A stretch of 64,000 bases of DNA from Actinomadura parmotrematis. GTDB lineage: Bacteria > Actinomycetota > Actinomycetes > Streptosporangiales > Streptosporangiaceae. The DNA lies in assembly GCF_019458805.1 (NCBI RefSeq), contig NZ_JAIBOA010000019.1, positions 62,001 to 126,000 of the forward strand, read 5' to 3'. Under the pieces are notes generated by a model, which searched no databases, had not been told where the DNA came from, and saw nothing but the letters and a program-made list of their open reading frames with translations. The position numbers and the translations under genes were made by a program. Shown in pieces: positions 24,853-33,530 of this stretch (position 1 is its first letter; the number at the start of each line of letters is the position of its first letter).

Positions 24853-26010
24853 GTGGCAACGATCGCTGAAGGAGCCGGGGCGCCGTCCGTCCCGCGGCGC
24901 ATGTGGATGTGGGCGTCGGTGCACGCGGCCGACGACTTCTACCAGGGGCTCGTCCCGGCGAGCATCCCCTATCTCGTCCTCGAACGGCACTACGGCTACG
25001 TCGCGGCGAGCGGCCTCACCCTCGCCGCGACGCTCGGCGGCGCGCTGCCGCAGCCGCTCGTCGGCGTCGCGGTGGACCGGCTCCGGCTGCCCCGTCTCGC
25101 CGCCGCGGGCGTCCTGCTAGCTGGGCTCGGTTTCGCGGCGGCGGGCCTCGGCGGCCCGTACGCGGTGGTGTGGACGCTGCTCCTGCTGTCCGGGCTCGGC
25201 ACGGCGATGTTCCACCCGGCGGCGGGCAAGGCCGCCCGGGACGCGGCGGGCGGCAGCGTCACCGGCATGAGCGTGTTCGCGGCGGGCGGCACCGTCGGGT
25301 TCTTCCTCGCGCCGGTCCTCGCGGTGCCGGTGCTGGGCGCGTGGGGCGCCCGCGGCACCGCCGCGTTCCTGCCGCCCGCCGTCCTCGCGGCGTTCGTGCT
25401 GGTGCGGGACGCGCGCGGGCGCGGCGGCGCCGCCCCGGCGGCGGCGCCCGGACGCGACCGGTGGCGGCCGTTCGCGGTGCTCACCGGCATCTCGGTCGTC
25501 CGGTCGGCGATGTTCTCGGCGATCGCCACGTTCATCGGGCTCTACTGGATCCGCCACCTCGGCGGCTCGGCGGTGCTCGCCGGGGCGGCGCTCGCGTGCT
25601 TCCTCGGCGGCGGCGTCCTCGGCACGATCGCGGGCGGGCGGATCGCGGACCGGGCCGGTCCCGTCCGGGCCGTCCGGATCGGCGCCGCGCTCGCCGTCCC
25701 CGTGCTGGCCGGGCTGCGCCTCGCGCCGGGGCCGCTGCTGCCGCTGCCCTTCGCCGTCCTCGCGGGCGCCGCGGTCAACGTGCCGTTCGCCGTGCTCGTC
25801 CGCCTCGGCCAGGACTACCTGCCGGGCCGCCCCGGCACCGCCGCCGGGGTGACGCTCGGCCTCGGCGTCAGCGCCGGCGGCCTGCTGGCGCCCGCCTTCG
25901 GGCTGGCCGCCGAGGCCCGCGGGACGCCGCTCGTGTTCACGCTGCTCTGCTTCGTCCCGCTCGCCGCCCTCGCCCTCGCCCTCCTCCTGCCTCCGCCGGA
26001 CCGCGGCTGA
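24853..26010 (+). CDS. MFS transporter, fosmidomycin-resistance-like
   Basis: A 385-residue 12-helix transporter. HAADDFYQGLVPASIPYLV at the start and GLGTAMFHPAAGKAARDAAG in the first half resemble Fsr-type exporters; GTVGFFLAPVLAVPVLGAWG is the corresponding helix 5. The second half has ISVVRSAMFSAIATFIGLYW and GGRIADRAGPVRAVRIG. GTG 24853 was taken as start; ATG 24901 is possible. Divergent from and probably regulated by the AraC protein. The substrate is not determinable. Confidence 0.83.
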   Translation: MATIAEGAGAPSVPRRMWMWASVHAADDFYQGLVPASIPYLVLERHYGYVAASGLTLAATLGGALPQPLVGVAVDRLRLPRLAAAGVLLAGLGFAAAGLGGPYAVVWTLLLLSGLGTAMFHPAAGKAARDAAGGSVTGMSVFAAGGTVGFFLAPVLAVPVLGAWGARGTAAFLPPAVLAAFVLVRDARGRGGAAPAAAPGRDRWRPFAVLTGISVVRSAMFSAIATFIGLYWIRHLGGSAVLAGAALACFLGGGVLGTIAGGRIADRAGPVRAVRIGAALAVPVLAGLRLAPGPLLPLPFAVLAGAAVNVPFAVLVRLGQDYLPGRPGTAAGVTLGLGVSAGGLLAPAFGLAAEARGTPLVFTLLCFVPLAALALALLLPPPDRG

Positions 26011-26145
26011 AGATCGGCTGAAGGGTTCGGGCCGCCCGGCCGGATCAGTGCAGCGCAGCGGGTACTTTCGGGCGAACCTGAACTCGTTGGTCTTTCGACG
26101 CATCTCAACAGCCGTTACGCGAGATGTGGTCACGTGGGGTGTGCG

Positions 26146-27303
26146 ATGCGATATGGCAAGGCGGGGCGTCTGCTCGGCGGGGGACTGGCCGGGACGGCCG
26201 TCCTCGCGCTCTCGGCGTGCAGCGGCGGGGGCGTGGCCGGGCTCGCGGCGGCGGACAAGCCGGTCGCGGTGACGATCACGCCGGCGACCGGCGGGACGGC
26301 GGTGAAGCCGGACGCGCCCGTCCAGGTGACGGCCGGCCACGGCAAGCTCCAGCAGGTCACCGTGCAGCCCGCCGGGGGCGCGCCCGCGGTGACCGGCGCG
26401 ATGGACGCGGACGGCACCGGCTGGAAGTCGGCGGGCAACCTGAAGCCGGACACCAGGTACACCGTGACCGCGACCGCCAAGGGCGACGACGGCAAGGTGA
26501 CCACGACGACCAGCGCGTTCAGCACGCTGAAGCCGTCGGTGTCGCTCGCGGTGTCGGACGTCACGCCGAGCATGCCGGGCGAGACGGTCGGCGTCGGCGT
26601 GCCGATCATCGTGAGCTTCGACCACGCGGTGAAGGACCGGGCGGCGGTGGAGAAGGCGCTGACGGTGAAGGCGGAGAAGCCCGTCGAGGGCGCCTGGCGC
26701 TGGGTCGGCAACACCCAGGTGATCTACCGCACCAGGACGTACTGGCCCGCGCACCAGAAGGTCACCGTCTCGGCCAAGCTGACGGGCGTCGCGGCGGGCG
26801 GCGGCGCCTGGGGCGTCAAGGACATCACCAAGACCATCAAGATCGGCGCCGCGCACGTCAGCACCGTCAACCTGCGGGCGGGCCGCATGACGGTGAAGAG
26901 CGACGGCAAGACCGTCCGCTCGTTCCAGGTCAGCGGCGGCAGCGGCGAGACGCACGAGTACACCACCACCAGCGGCGTCCACCTGACGATGGAGAAGAGC
27001 GACCCGGTGACCATGGAGTCGCCGGGCCGCAAGCCGGGCGACCCCGGGTACTACAAGCTGGAGGAGCGGTACGCGGTCCGCATCTCCAACAGCGGCGAGT
27101 ACGTCCACGAGAGCGACCCGACGGCCGCGAGCCACGGCTGCATCCACGCCGGCACCTCGAACGCGGCCTGGTTCTTCGACTTCGCCCAGCGCGGCGACGT
27201 CGTCAAGGTCACCGGCACCGACCGCGAGCTGCCCTGGGACAACGGGTGGGGCTACTGGCAGCTGCCCTTCGACCAGTGGAAGAAGGGCAGCGCCCTCACC
27301 TGA
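26146..27303 (+). CDS. L,D-transpeptidase lipoprotein
   Basis: A 385-residue envelope enzyme that forms 3-3 peptidoglycan cross-links. A lipoprotein signal ends in LSAC (Cys near residue 25). Two Ig-like domains (about 40-130 and 135-250) precede the YkuD catalytic domain. The active Cys is in ASHGCIHAGTSNAAWFFDF; the residue two after Cys is His rather than the Arg of most YkuD proteins, as in some actinobacterial members. A Trp-rich tail (WDNGWGYWQLPFDQW) follows. ATG 26146 begins MRYGKAGRLL. A strong hairpin follows the gene. Confidence 0.9.
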   Translation: MRYGKAGRLLGGGLAGTAVLALSACSGGGVAGLAAADKPVAVTITPATGGTAVKPDAPVQVTAGHGKLQQVTVQPAGGAPAVTGAMDADGTGWKSAGNLKPDTRYTVTATAKGDDGKVTTTTSAFSTLKPSVSLAVSDVTPSMPGETVGVGVPIIVSFDHAVKDRAAVEKALTVKAEKPVEGAWRWVGNTQVIYRTRTYWPAHQKVTVSAKLTGVAAGGGAWGVKDITKTIKIGAAHVSTVNLRAGRMTVKSDGKTVRSFQVSGGSGETHEYTTTSGVHLTMEKSDPVTMESPGRKPGDPGYYKLEERYAVRISNSGEYVHESDPTAASHGCIHAGTSNAAWFFDFAQRGDVVKVTGTDRELPWDNGWGYWQLPFDQWKKGSALT

Positions 27304-27328
27304 TCACGACCCGCGTACCCGACGTCCC

Positions 27329-27373
27329 GACGGCCGTGCGGACACCGGAGCCCTTCCGGACCGCACGGCCGTC
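27329..27373 (+). terminator. Long hairpin terminator after the L,D-transpeptidase
   Basis: Perfect 13-bp outer stem (GACGGCCGTGCGG with CCGCACGGCCGTC) and an inner CCGGA/TCCGG stem, starting 26 bases after the stop codon. Confidence 0.65.
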
Positions 27374-27473
27374 CGCGTCCCCGGCACCTTCGTCGTCGCG
27401 GGTGACGCGTGGGCGCGGATGCTCATGCGGTCGGGGACTGGAAGCCTTGCTTGGGCCGGCCCGGGAAGCGGGG

Positions 27474-28217
27474 TCAAAGGAGCGCATCGACCGGGCGCCC
27501 CGTCCAGATCCATATCGGGGCACTGGTGCGCTTGACCTCGGCCAGAGCCGCGCGGAAGCCGGGGAGGGAGGGTACGGTCAGGTCGCCGTACGCGGTCTCG
27601 GAGAGAGCGAAGGCCAAGTCCGCCGCCGATGCCGTCAGCGCGTCGCGGATGGACGGTGCGTCCACCAGCCTGAACGTGTGATTCACCGGGGTGCCCGCGA
27701 CTCCGTACCGGTCGCGATGCACGATGCCGGTGTGCAGAGCGGCGCGTAACCGCATCCGATCCGGCGGATCGGCCGACCGGTTGTGCTCGGCCAGCCCGCG
27801 GACCAGGCGGCGGACGAGTCCGCGGACGACCGGCTCGATCGACACCGGGACCGGGACGACGACGAGGACTCCGTCACCGCGGTCCTCGTGCAGGCGGAGC
27901 CGCCATGGCAGCCCGGCGCCGTCGAACGCGTGGGCGACGAGCGGGAAGAGGACGCGACGAAGGGCCAGCTGCGCCTGGTCGTCGCGCCTGCTGAACTCCA
28001 TGATGTCGGCCACGAAGATCACGCAGTGCCGTGCCGAGTCCGCCGGGAAGAACTCGAGCCGCTGGTCCCGGCCGAAGCGTGGGGACGAGCGGGTGGTCGC
28101 GGGCGGTCCCGCCAGGGGCGGCCGGACAGGACGCTCCTCTTCCCTTCTCGCATCGCTGCCCGGACGTGGGCACTCCGCAGCCCGGGTCTTCGCGGTAACC
28201 TTCTCAGCGTGGTTCAC
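27474..28217 (-). CDS. Class III nucleotidyl cyclase-like protein
   Basis: A 247-residue protein with a single cyclase homology-like domain from about residue 63. The first metal Asp lies in FVADIMEFSRR, the second in HEDRGDGVLVVVP, and the Asn/Arg pair used in catalysis appears in GTPVNHTFRLVDA. It therefore retains the main residues of class III cyclases, though the substrate-specifying Lys is not obvious. The N-terminal 60 residues are Arg/Pro-rich. GTG 28217 lacks a good ribosome site; a later start is possible. It is divergent from the XRE-DUF5753 gene next to the vWA/kinase/phosphatase operon. A nucleotide product is inference. Confidence 0.68.
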   Translation of the reverse strand: MNHAEKVTAKTRAAECPRPGSDARREEERPVRPPLAGPPATTRSSPRFGRDQRLEFFPADSARHCVIFVADIMEFSRRDDQAQLALRRVLFPLVAHAFDGAGLPWRLRLHEDRGDGVLVVVPVPVSIEPVVRGLVRRLVRGLAEHNRSADPPDRMRLRAALHTGIVHRDRYGVAGTPVNHTFRLVDAPSIRDALTASAADLAFALSETAYGDLTVPSLPGFRAALAEVKRTSAPIWIWTGRPVDALL

Positions 28218-28273
28218 TTTGCATCATCTCGAATCAATCAGAATCAAACGAAAGCGGGTGAGGGCGCGCTCAC

Positions 28274-28289
28274 CCTTGTGGTCACAAGG
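28274..28289. promoter_or_regulatory. Candidate operator between the cyclase-like and XRE genes
   Basis: Perfect inverted repeat CCTTGTG-GT-CACAAGG midway in the 190-base divergent region. It could serve both promoters as a site for the XRE protein. Confidence 0.45.
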
Positions 28290-28407
28290 CTTATGTCACG
28301 AAACGGTACCGGCGCGAACCAGAACGTGCCGACTCGCGTCGTATCCATGAAGTTCATATCGGGTCACGGGGCGGCACCGATGACGGCGGGAGCGGTGGTC
28401 GGACGCC

Positions 28408-29292
28408 ATGACGGATGAGGAGCGGGATGGGCGGGCCGCGGGGGATCGCGTTCGGCTGGCGGCCGAGCTGCGCGGACTGCGCGAGCTCGCCGGGCTGTCG
28501 GGGCGCGAGCTCGGGAGGCGGATCGGCATGAGCCAGTCCCAGATCTCCAGGATCGAAGCGGGACGGGTGCTGCCCAAGCTGCCGCAGGTCAAGGCGTGGG
28601 CGGCCGCGGTCGACGCGCCCGCGGAGAAGCGGGCGTGGCTGGCCTCGATGATCGAATCGATGTACACCGAGGTCGACACCTGGTCGGCGGCGCTGCAGGG
28701 GCGCACCGACCTCCAGGGCGAACTCAAGGACCGGGAGACCGGAGCGCAGTGGGTCCGCTCCTTCCAGCCGGGCATCGTGCCCGGCCATCTGCAGACCGCC
28801 GAGTACGTCAAGCGCGTCTTCGCGATGTACCCCGAGTTCCCCTACGGCAAGGACGAGCTCGCCGCCGCCGTGGCCGGCAGGCTCGACCGCCAGCTCGCGC
28901 TCTACGACGCCGGGCGCCGGTTCGACTTCCTCATCGGCGAAGCCGGGCTGCGCTGGCGTCCGGGGCCTCCGTCGGTGCAACTGGCCCAGCTCGATCGCAT
29001 CGCCTCCCTCGCAACCCTTGAGAACGTCACCATCGGCCTGATCCCGCTGCGGTCCGCGGCCGTCACTTATTTGTCGCACGGTTTCGTCATCTTCACCGAC
29101 GGTGAAGAACCCGGTCATGACACCTACGTGACGATCGAGACCGTCCACGCGGGCATTACCGTGCACCGCCCCGAGGAGACGCGCCTTTACGAAGGACGCT
29201 GGGCGCTCCTGGAACAGATGGCGGTTTTCGGCGACGAGGCCGCTGCACTGCTCGGCGAGATCGCCGCCGATATCCGCGAGGACGCCCGATGA
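28408..29292 (+). CDS. XRE-family regulator with DUF5753 domain
   Basis: A 294-residue WhiJ-like regulator. The XRE helix-turn-helix spans about residues 17-75 (LRGLRELAGLSGRELGRRIG, MSQSQISRIEAGRVLPKLPQ). DUF5753 follows with QPGIVPGHLQTAEYVKRVF and LEQMAVFGDEA at the end. ATG 28408 begins MTDEERDGR. Flanked by a divergent cyclase-like gene and a DUF397 gene on the opposite strand, it probably governs this locus and perhaps the downstream eight-gene operon. The ligand is unknown. Confidence 0.9.
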   Translation: MTDEERDGRAAGDRVRLAAELRGLRELAGLSGRELGRRIGMSQSQISRIEAGRVLPKLPQVKAWAAAVDAPAEKRAWLASMIESMYTEVDTWSAALQGRTDLQGELKDRETGAQWVRSFQPGIVPGHLQTAEYVKRVFAMYPEFPYGKDELAAAVAGRLDRQLALYDAGRRFDFLIGEAGLRWRPGPPSVQLAQLDRIASLATLENVTIGLIPLRSAAVTYLSHGFVIFTDGEEPGHDTYVTIETVHAGITVHRPEETRLYEGRWALLEQMAVFGDEAAALLGEIAADIREDAR

Positions 29293-29348
29293 GCCCGCAC
29301 CAGGCCGCGGTCCGGGCGGTCGCCGCCGCCCGGACCCCGGCCCGCGCG

Positions 29349-29558
29349 TCAGCGCAGGTCGAACTCGCCCCGCTTGACCCCCTCCAGGAAGGCGACCCAC
29401 TCGGCGCCGGTGTACCAGAGGACCGGCCCCTCGGGGTTCTTGGAGTCGCGGACGCCGACCCAGTAGTCGACAGTCACCTCGACGCAGTCGCCCATTCCCT
29501 CGCTCCGGCTGCTCTTGCGCCAGACGGCGTGCTGGAGGCGGCTCTCGGACTTGCTCAT
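29349..29558 (-). CDS. DUF397 protein
   Basis: A 69-residue DUF397 protein: VWRKSSRSEGMGDCVEVTVD, GVRDSKNPEGPVLWYTG and a terminal helix. It has two further residues of similarity at WVAFLEGVK. Unusually it lies convergent to its presumed XRE partner, with 56 bases between stops, rather than behind it. Confidence 0.9.
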   Translation of the reverse strand: MSKSESRLQHAVWRKSSRSEGMGDCVEVTVDYWVGVRDSKNPEGPVLWYTGAEWVAFLEGVKRGEFDLR

Positions 29559-29728
29559 GGCGTTTCTCCTTCTGCTTTCCGCGGCGGCTCTTCCGCCCGG
29601 ATGGAAAGAGCATCAGACGGGAACACCGCGGTTTTTCACCCGGTCGATACCGCTGTTTTCGCCGCTGTTTTTCGCGGTGGCCCGCAGGCCCGCCGTCAGT
29701 TCCGCACGCGATGCAGAGGAGGTCCGTC

Positions 29729-31060
29729 GTGAACGCTGAGGACGGCGCCCCGCCCGTGACCCCCGTCCCGGGCGAGATCGCCTTCACCTTGCTGGGCCGT
29801 GTCGGGGGGCGGCTCGGCGACCGCGTCATCGAGCCGGACGAGCCGAGAGCGCGGCTGATCCTCGCGATCCTGCTGTGGCACGCCGAACGTCCCGTCCAGC
29901 GCGATTACCTGCGCCAGAACGTCTGGACGAGTGTGCTCGGAGAGGCCGGCAAGCTCGAGGACAACAAGAAGATCGGCGACCACATCGGCCGTATACGCAA
30001 CGAGCTCGCCAAGGTGGATCCCGAGGCCGGGAAGCTACTGCCCCGCGCGTCCCAGGGCGTCTACCGGATCAACGCTCCGGCCCGCCAGATCGACCTGCTG
30101 CGCTCCCGCGCTTTGGGCAGGCATGCGTCCTCGCTGAGGGGCAAGGACGACGCTGGCGCCGTGTACTACTACCGTCGTGCTCTGGACCAGTGGGGGGAAC
30201 TGCCCGACGGCCCGTGGACGGCGGAGCTCCTGGGCGGTCTCATGCCCCTCCCGTGGGTCGAGAACAAGCGGGCCCAGCTCATCGGAGAGTACGAGGAACT
30301 GCTGTTCCCCTGCGTGGAGCTGGAACTCGGACTCCGGCCGATAGGGGAGGTCCTGTCCGGGCTACGCGGGCTGGCCGCCGGAACCGACCGCCCCAAGGAC
30401 AGGCTCATCGGCCTTCTGATGCGCGCCCTCTACCTGGCCGGGGAACGCGCGGAGGCGCTGGAGGTCTTCGAGCGGCACGGCGAACGCAACTCCGGCCGTC
30501 CCGGCGCCGAATCCACGCGGATCGCCCGGCGGATCCGGGACGACGATCCGGCACTCCTGCCGCAGTCCTTTCCACCCCCCGACGGCACGATCCCCCTGGG
30601 AGCAGGCATGTCCGAGAACGAGTCCGCCGAAGAGCCCCGGAACGGCCGCGACAGCGCTCAGGAAGCCGAGGAGATCGGCGAGGCCGCTGTCGCGGTCATC
30701 GTCGAGACGGCGCGATGCCGACTCGGCAACGACTACTACCTCCCCGGGCCCGCGGCTCGCGCCTTGATGGAAGCGGTGGAGAGCGGCCTTCGGAACAGCT
30801 CCGAGGCCGCGATGGCGCTCGCCGCGGTCCAGCGGGACCCGGAGCGGGGCGCTGCCGCGCTGCACACCGTGCTGGTGGCGCGCATGCTCGCCGACGCCGG
30901 GTTCATGGCGACGCTGCGCGAGCACACGGAGCGGCTGGCCGACGAGACGTCGTCCCGCCACGGACGAGGAGTGGTGATCAACTCCCGGAAGATCGACAAC
31001 GTCGTGACCATCCAGGCCAAGCGCGTCGGGACCCTGAACTTCGGCGTCTCGGACTCCTGA
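29729..31060 (+). CDS. SARP-like regulator with a C-terminal helical/beta module
   Basis: A 443-residue protein. Residues about 10-110 form an OmpR-like winged helix of the SARP type (FTLLGRVGGRLG, ILLWHAERPVQRDYLRQNVW, ASQGVYRI). Residues 115-285 match the BTAD helical domain (AVYYYRRALDQWGELPDGPW, LYLAGERAEALEVFERHGE). The last 130 residues are a separate helical block ending in a beta-like NSRKIDNVVTIQAKRVGTL, a type of tail seen on actinomycete conflict and signalling proteins. GTG 29729 is preferred because AGGAGG sits six bases upstream; ATG 29711 overlaps that site. It heads the eight-gene operon. Confidence 0.78.
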   Translation: MNAEDGAPPVTPVPGEIAFTLLGRVGGRLGDRVIEPDEPRARLILAILLWHAERPVQRDYLRQNVWTSVLGEAGKLEDNKKIGDHIGRIRNELAKVDPEAGKLLPRASQGVYRINAPARQIDLLRSRALGRHASSLRGKDDAGAVYYYRRALDQWGELPDGPWTAELLGGLMPLPWVENKRAQLIGEYEELLFPCVELELGLRPIGEVLSGLRGLAAGTDRPKDRLIGLLMRALYLAGERAEALEVFERHGERNSGRPGAESTRIARRIRDDDPALLPQSFPPPDGTIPLGAGMSENESAEEPRNGRDSAQEAEEIGEAAVAVIVETARCRLGNDYYLPGPAARALMEAVESGLRNSSEAAMALAAVQRDPERGAAALHTVLVARMLADAGFMATLREHTERLADETSSRHGRGVVINSRKIDNVVTIQAKRVGTLNFGVSDS

Positions 31061-31141
31061 CCGGCCGCACCGAACGCGCCGACCACGCCCGCCGCGTCAC
31101 CTCATCCCCCCGGCGAACGACGAGAGCGAAAGGCCATCGGT

Positions 31142-33529
31142 ATGGCCGAAGAAGCGGAAGCGAAACAGAGTGGGCAGGGAGCCGAGGCGCGCGGACGTCC
31201 CGAAGACGACCGCCGCGATCGGAGGGCCCGGGAGCCCGAAGCGTCCGAGCCCGAGACGCGGGAAGGCGCGGATGCCCCGCGGGACCGCCCCGCTCCGGGA
31301 GAAGAAGGGTTCCCGTCGTCGCAGGAGGACGCCCTGCGCGCTCTCGGCGGCGACGGCGGCCAACCTTCCCAGCACGCTCAGTTCATGGACCTCGCCAAGC
31401 GCTTCTTCGAGCGCCATGCCGCCGAGGGGCCGGGACCGTCGATCGGAACCCTGGCGCTCTTCCAGGACAGCGTTGAGATCAGCGACTTCAACGCCTCCGG
31501 TGTCGCCCCGCGGCGGCGCGGGCAGAGCAGCTCGAAGATCGACCTGTCGCGCCTGGAGACGCACCTGTCCACGTTCGTGGCGCCGCCGGAGTTCCACCGC
31601 GCCAGTACCGTCCTGATGCGCGAACACCTGCTGATCCTGGCCCTCCCGCCCGGCAGCGGGCGCGAGACGCTCGCCTACAACCTGCTGCACCGGCTGGAGA
31701 CCCGCGACGGCGAGGCCGGGGTCGAGTGCAGGCTGCTGTGGGACACCAGCGGGCTGGAGGCGCCGGGCTGGCGTCCCGACTCCGACGGCTGCGCTTTGGT
31801 GGTCGATCTGGACGGGGCCATGGGCGACCGCGCCGAAGAGGGCGGGATCAGCGCGGACCGGATCGACGACCGCTGGATCACCGAGACGGCCGGAGCCTTG
31901 CAGGACGCGCAGAGCTTCATGGTGGTGCTGACCGGGCCGGCCCGCGGCTCCCTGGTGGACGCCGCACCCCGATCATCACTGGTGTTCACCAGCCTCGGCC
32001 GGGTGGTCTCCATGGACATCATCGAGAAGCGCGTCCTCGGCACGGTCCCTACGCCCGACCAGCGGACCGAGCTGCGCGGGCGGCTCGTCGCCTGCGGCGC
32101 CGAGGAGCTCCTCCGCGAGCGCCCCGAGCCGCGGGTCGCGGTCCGGCTCGCAGAAGCGGTGATCGAGGGACGGGACCTCGGTGCCACCGTCCGCGACCTG
32201 CGCGACCCGACAGGTGAGGTGCACCGCCGGCTCAGCCGCTATCGCGACCCCGAGTACATCAGTTTCGCGCTCGCGACGGCCGTGCTCGAGGACACCGGAT
32301 ACCTCACGGTGTCCGACGCGGCGCTCGACCTGTACGCCATGCTCGTGCCCGAGGAGGACGAACCGCCTCTCGGCCGGCTGCGATTCCGGGACCGGCTGGG
32401 CGCCGAGCACGACTGGATCGAGGTCGTGGTGCCGCCCGTGGACGACGGGCCGCGGCAGCCCCCGCGGGTGAGGTTCCGCCGGCCCCTCCTTCAGCAGGCC
32501 GTCCTGGAATACGCCTGGATGTACCTGGACAGCGACCGCCCGGCGCTCGTGGCATGGCTCCAGCGGCTGGTGACGCACGCCGACGTCGAGATCCGCGCCC
32601 GTGCGGCCGTCGCGGCCGCGGTGCTGGCGAGCAGCGACCCGGTCCACGCTTTGAACCGCTTCATCCGGCCGTGGGCGCTGCACGGCTCGCTCCTGTTGAG
32701 GCAGGCGGCCGCGGCCGTCCTGGATCTCCTGGGCGGCGGGCCGTCGCTCGCTGGGGAGGTCTGGGGGCTGCTGGAGGAGTGGGCGGCCGAGAGCGGGACC
32801 GAGCAGGCGTCCCGGCGGCTGGTCCTCACCGCGGCCACCGCGGCCGGCGGGATCATGGGAGCCCGCGATGCGGAGCGCGGGCTCGGCGTGCTCCGTACCG
32901 CCCTCGACCACGAGGACTGGGCGGCCCTGCCGTCCGTCGCGCTGAGCCTGCTGCGCATGATCGAGCAGGGATGCGTGCGGGAGACGCTCGCGGCGCTGCT
33001 GGAGTGGAGCGAGGCGCAGGACGGCTCGCCGCTGGTGGTCAAGGCGCTGTCGGCGTTCGTCTTCGCGGCGACCGAGCCGGCGCCCGAGTTCGGCCGGGTC
33101 GCCGAGCATCCCCGGTCGCGGCTGCGGCTCACCGCCCCGGAGGACGCGGAAGCCCGGCCGCTGCTGCTGGCCCGCGTCGCTGACCACCGCCCGCAGCTCG
33201 TGCAGCTGTGGGCCCGCGCCCTCGGCCGCAAACCCGTGCAGACGCAGGCCCTGGACCGTCTCCGCCACTGCCTGGAGACCTATGCCGACGAGGACATGGG
33301 AATCCGTTCCCACATGCGCGACCTCCTGCTGGGGATCGCCGCCCTGCCGGGCCACCACCGTCAGCGGCTCATCTACCACCTCGGCCGCTGGGCCCGCGAC
33401 ACCGATCGTCCCTGCGAGGCAGCCCGGCAGATTCACGCGGCGCTGGAGCGCAGCACGCCGCCCGCGCCCACCGCATTGCCCGGACCGGACGGTGCGGCAT
33501 CGATGACGTTCCCCTGGAAGGAGCTGTGA
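31142..33529 (+). CDS. STAND-like protein with degenerate P-loop and HEAT-like repeats
   Basis: A 795-residue protein. Residues 1-75 are charged and probably disordered. A small module at about 78-125 contains FMDLAKRFFERHAAEG and IGTLALFQDSVEISDF. A P-loop-like stretch LALPPGSGRETLAYNLL falls near residue 170, with Arg where Walker A has Lys, and a Walker B-like CALVVDLD near 222. From about 440 onward it is a helical array resembling HEAT repeats (VEIRARAAVAAAVLASSDPV, LLLRQAAAAVLDLLGG). This architecture suggests a sensor or scaffold related to STAND proteins. ATPase activity is doubtful. It ends one base before the SPFH-like gene. Confidence 0.65.
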   Translation: MAEEAEAKQSGQGAEARGRPEDDRRDRRAREPEASEPETREGADAPRDRPAPGEEGFPSSQEDALRALGGDGGQPSQHAQFMDLAKRFFERHAAEGPGPSIGTLALFQDSVEISDFNASGVAPRRRGQSSSKIDLSRLETHLSTFVAPPEFHRASTVLMREHLLILALPPGSGRETLAYNLLHRLETRDGEAGVECRLLWDTSGLEAPGWRPDSDGCALVVDLDGAMGDRAEEGGISADRIDDRWITETAGALQDAQSFMVVLTGPARGSLVDAAPRSSLVFTSLGRVVSMDIIEKRVLGTVPTPDQRTELRGRLVACGAEELLRERPEPRVAVRLAEAVIEGRDLGATVRDLRDPTGEVHRRLSRYRDPEYISFALATAVLEDTGYLTVSDAALDLYAMLVPEEDEPPLGRLRFRDRLGAEHDWIEVVVPPVDDGPRQPPRVRFRRPLLQQAVLEYAWMYLDSDRPALVAWLQRLVTHADVEIRARAAVAAAVLASSDPVHALNRFIRPWALHGSLLLRQAAAAVLDLLGGGPSLAGEVWGLLEEWAAESGTEQASRRLVLTAATAAGGIMGARDAERGLGVLRTALDHEDWAALPSVALSLLRMIEQGCVRETLAALLEWSEAQDGSPLVVKALSAFVFAATEPAPEFGRVAEHPRSRLRLTAPEDAEARPLLLARVADHRPQLVQLWARALGRKPVQTQALDRLRHCLETYADEDMGIRSHMRDLLLGIAALPGHHRQRLIYHLGRWARDTDRPCEAARQIHAALERSTPPAPTALPGPDGAASMTFPWKEL

Positions 33530-33530
33530 C

